Assembly (NCBI GenBank): GCA_020536535.1
Contig: JAHLWZ010000693.1
Coordinates: 62,001 to 126,000 of the forward strand
Origin: Pelomyxa schiedti
Taxonomy: Eukaryota; Evosea; Pelobiontida; Pelomyxidae
Direction of reading: 5' to 3'
DNA length: 64,000 nucleotides
Within the stretch, counting starts at the first letter, position 1; each line of letters begins with the position of its first letter. The translations under genes and the position numbers were made by a program. This document shows, piece by piece, positions 60,689-64,000 of this stretch. The notes under the pieces were generated by a model. The model saw nothing but the letters and a program-made list of their open reading frames with translations. It was not told the origin of the DNA and did not search any database.

Positions 60689-63600
60689 CTACACTCTGTT
60701 TGCTTGGTTTTGTGTTGGGAAGCGGTATGGTGCTGTGTGGTGTGTGGCGTGGTGTGAATTGGTGAGTGTTGCGCTGCCACTGTTTGATACTGATGACGAT
60801 GAGGAGGCATTTGCACTCGGGGGTGTGGTGCGGTTTCTGAGGTGCAGGGGTGTTGTGGTTGTGGTCGTGGTCGTGGTAGTAGTTGTTGGTGTGGGACGGG
60901 AAGGTTGTGTTGTAAGTGGAGGCGCGGCTACGATGGAGACTGGGCGTTGTGGGAGTGGTGGAAGAGTGGAAGCAGGTAAGTTACTTGGAGCAGAAGAAGC
61001 ATCGGTTTTGCGGGTGGTTGGGGGTCTTCGGTCTGTTCTGGGGGTTGGGGTTTCCCCGAGCCGTGTCATCAGGTCGATAATTTCTTGCTCACTCCACCCG
61101 ACAGCGGAGTCAATGCGGGGAGTACTGGTTACGATGGCCTGAGGTGCTTCAATGTCAACTGCTGTCTGCCTTCCTCATTACTTCTCAGGATGTATAAAGG
61201 TGGAGAATACGTTGGGTATCTGGTCAATTCGTAGTCTAGGAACCTTCTGAAGAGACCTCTTTGCATTGACCACAGCAGCTTGCAAATTATTGGGGGAAGA
61301 AGAAATTGCCTGAGAGATAACTTGAGCAGCCCTGTTTTCCGCGACTGCCAGCAGCAAGGTAAGGATGTGCAAAGAATCAAAAAGGATGAATAAAATCAAA
61401 CCAAACACCGGTTTCACAGGCGGCTGCGACAATATAAGTAGGAAGATCGATTGCATCAGCTAGAGGAATGAACCGGCCCTGCGTAAAGTCTGACACCTGC
61501 GTGTAGTAATCTTATTCAAAGAGGGACATTAGAAACGAACGAAGAAGGAGATGGAAATACACGCTGTTTGAGGAAAATAATCTATTCCAAATTCAGATCC
61601 AAGGCAACCAATGATGTAGACCCGGGCATTTATATTACTTAGGTACAAACAAGAATCAACAACATCACGTCCACATGGGCAACCTGGGGGGTGTTTGCGA
61701 ATTAAGAGAGGTACAAAGAGATACCATCGCTATAATTATCGCACTCTGGGCCAATTCCATCAAGGCCATGTGGAGGGGCATCCGTGACTAGGACAACAAA
61801 TTTTATTGCATCCGACCACTCAAGTTGAGTTACTAAGTCCATCCCATCTGAGACAGCCTCGGGAATGTCACCTCCGCCATCAGCTTGAAGTAGAGCAAGG
61901 CAAGACTCTATTTGACTTACATCCGAGGTGAAGGGTGAAATTATAGAACCTTAGTTTGTGAGATAGTGGCAGGGAAAAAGTGTGTACCAGCACTATCGAA
62001 AGTGGATTGTGATTCGGATTCAGGAGGTGGATGATCACCAAAAATCACAAGAGCCATACGAAGGGATACATGCTCAGTTTCCCTGAGCTGAAAGATAATT
62101 AATAACATTAAATGGGACAGTAGGTACTGTTTGTATCATAGATCTTATTTTCAATGTAACGGAGTCAATGTAAGGTTGCATGGAACCGGTGCAATCCATG
62201 CAAAAAGCAATGTCAAGTTTGGTAATATCCATTTGTGCAGCTGCTTTTTGCCTGGGTGTTTGAGGGGGTGCAACAAAGTCTGGTCCGGCAGATACAGGTG
62301 AAACTAAATTGGATTTTGGGGGACCACGCTCAGTGTTTTGCTCCAGTGACTTGGGAGGAGACATAGTTGGTGGAATTGAATTTGGAGTCTGATTCACCAC
62401 CTCAAATTGGGGCACAGTTTGCTCCACTGGTAACTCGTTTTCATGTTCCATGCTCAATAAAATTGCTCTTTTTGTATCCTCATCCAGTTGCTCCAAGTCT
62501 TCCTCGAAGGCAGAAGTCTCCTTCACTTCACTTTTTACACTGGGTTCTGGGATGGAGACTTGAGGAGATGTCGAAGGTGGAGGGGGCACAGTTTTAGGGG
62601 AATTTGGGGTCATTGACGGGTCTGGAGGTTTTGAGAGTGATGTACGCGGAGAAATTAATGTACGGCTTTGAGTTCGGCTAGTTGTCACATGTGAGTGAGG
62701 AGCCTTGGGGCTTGGCTGTGGTATTGTGTGGTCATTGCTTGGAGCTGTTAAAGGCTCAAAGGATCTTGTGTGATCGATGTCGGGAGAAATTTGAGCATTA
62801 AATGAAGGCTTCTGTGTACTCAAGGGCTCCACTGGGGGAAGTGGCTCGTGATGTACCACTGCTGACTGCGGAGTATCTGAAAGGTGGTGAGAATGCAAGT
62901 TCTCCGATTCTTCGATTTGATGAGATGTCAGGGGGCTATCTTTAGTATTAATTTCGTGAGCTTCTTCCTGTTGTGGGGTAGTTCTTCTGGGGGTGGCTCT
63001 TGAGCTATTTCTTTGGGAATCTCTTGGAGTACTGCGAGGGGTTCCTCTTTGAGTGCTTGGGGTACTTCTTGTGGGTTCTCGTGCTTTTGTCAGGGTGTCT
63101 CTAGGCGTTGCTTTTGCAGTGGTCACCCTAGGGCTGCTTCTTGCGGTATCTCTTGCAACTCCTCTTGTAGAAGTTGGTGCAGGGTTACTACTAGGCGGTT
63201 CCCTTGTAGTATTTCTTGGCGTTTGTTTTTGTGTACTTGGCGGTATTTCCTCATTATGATGTTCTCTCCTGCTATCTTGAGGCGCGGTACTGTTACGAGC
63301 AGAAGAAGGGTGCTGGGTATTTTCATTTTTGGAAATGAGGTGTCCATTTGTTGGTAATGATGAAGAGGGTGTATGTGGAGAAGGTGGTGCGGTTGGGGAA
63401 GTCGTTCCCTCTTCAGATTTCGTGGAACTTTCAGGAGGTTTCTGGGTTTGCTATTTATCTGTTAGTACTTGTTCCCACATTCCAACCCCACCCATTTTTT
63501 TTTAAAAAGGAAAAAGACCAGCTGTAAAACTAGAAGTTCGAGCTGCTTATATTTCTCTTTTAACTCAGCAAGTTCTTCTTCAGCACTTGTTGCTTTTATT

Positions 63601-64000
63601 TGAGGGGGAGGGGTTTGCCTCGTTCGTGCACGTTTTTGTTGGAAAGCATTATGCCACAAACTAACATAAAGTGCTATGGCTCTCTCATCAGTCTGATGAA
63701 GGAATATCAATTACAAGATATTACGAAATGCGCACATTTCCCACGGCAAAGTCAGTAACCTCCAGTAGGCGCGGAATTCCCATTTCGTCTTCAGCATATT
63801 TAATTGCTCTTGCAAGTCTTTCCCTTGGTTGGATCTGAGACTGTTGTTATGTTTGTTTGTTGAATAGTCATACCTCGAGTAAATCCTGCCAGGAAGCGCC
63901 AGATATGTCACCAAGTCCGTGCAGATGAGCGAGAGCTGCTAGCACAGATCCATCAGAAAAACTTTTGTGTGTTACAAGTCAGGAGATTGAAAGGCACCAC
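60689..64000 (-). CDS. CH domain - UIM - VWA protein (5' end outside window)
   Basis: The visible part begins inside a calponin-homology domain: FSDGSVLAALAHLHGLGDIS, RLARAIKYAEDEMGIPRLLE, VTDFAVGN, then DERAIALYVSLWHNAF after an intron. A coiled coil follows (EELAELKEKYKQLELLVLQL), then a 300-residue Ser/Thr/Pro-rich linker. Near its end is the UIM-like helix LDEDTKRAILLSMEHE (62440-62490). A VWA domain starts LDIAFCMDCTGSMQPYIDSV, whose DCTGS is the MIDAS, with DGGGDIPEAVSDGMDLVTQL and FVVLVTDAPPHG. The C-terminal part holds VISQAISSSPNNLQAAVVNA, then APQAIVTSTPRIDSAVGWSE and a Thr-rich tail ending NQANRV. CH domains bind F-actin and UIMs bind ubiquitin in known proteins. The combined role is unknown. 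Confidence 0.8.

Overview
This is nuclear DNA of a unicellular eukaryote. Genes alternate strands, sit tens to a few hundred bases apart, and most are cut by many short GT-AG introns of about 40-55 nt. The standard code is used (TAA, TAG and TGA all end genes) with one TGA that reads as selenocysteine. A SIB/integrin-beta-like receptor, EGF-repeat cell-surface proteins, Gln/Asn/Thr homopolymers and a receptor-type cyclic nucleotide phosphodiesterase suggest an amoebozoan. That assignment is inference. No mobile element, CRISPR array, rRNA or tRNA was recognised.

Left part (1-13 kb), mostly minus strand: an SsnA-type aminohydrolase, a TALE homeodomain protein, a membrane-anchored cyclic nucleotide phosphodiesterase with an extracellular sensor, and a large SIB-type adhesion receptor (PSI region, beta-I/VWA domain with MIDAS, CGVCGG-repeat stalk, glycine-rich membrane helix, NPxY tail). 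The last is head to head with a second giant surface protein (13.3-21.4 kb, plus strand) built of CBM6-like, LamG-like, LRR and EGF modules. 

Middle part (21.7-40 kb): animal-type thioredoxin reductase ending Gly-Cys-Sec-Gly with a SECIS-like hairpin downstream, a small helical protein, an SV2/SVOP-like MFS transporter, an anchored PQQ-type propeller protein, the UFM1 protease UFSP2, a METTL21-like methyltransferase, an F-box/ZZ protein, the GPI-synthesis subunit PIG-X, a LYAR nucleolar protein, a probably GPI-anchored sialate O-acetylesterase and a ParB/sulfiredoxin-like protein. 

Right part (40-64 kb): a Gln-rich SANT/Myb protein, a small GC-rich membrane protein, an intronless ankyrin-type gene, YEATS4/GAS41, a BCP/PrxQ peroxiredoxin, an NDC1-like nucleoporin, gamma-secretase subunit APH-1, the V-ATPase subunit a, a proline-rich SH3-ligand protein, an LKB1-like kinase with a CaaX end, and (running off the right edge) a protein joining a CH domain, a UIM-like motif and a VWA domain.

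Functional themes are cell adhesion and cytoskeleton (SIB receptor, EGF/LRR protein, CH/VWA protein, proline-rich adaptor), redox (TrxR, peroxiredoxin), GPI anchoring (PIG-X and a likely client), and signalling (PDE, LKB1-like kinase). The most notable single feature is the selenocysteine TrxR. The most unusual architecture is the CH-UIM-VWA protein. Exon ends were read by eye from homology and splice signals, so gene limits are firmer than internal junctions.
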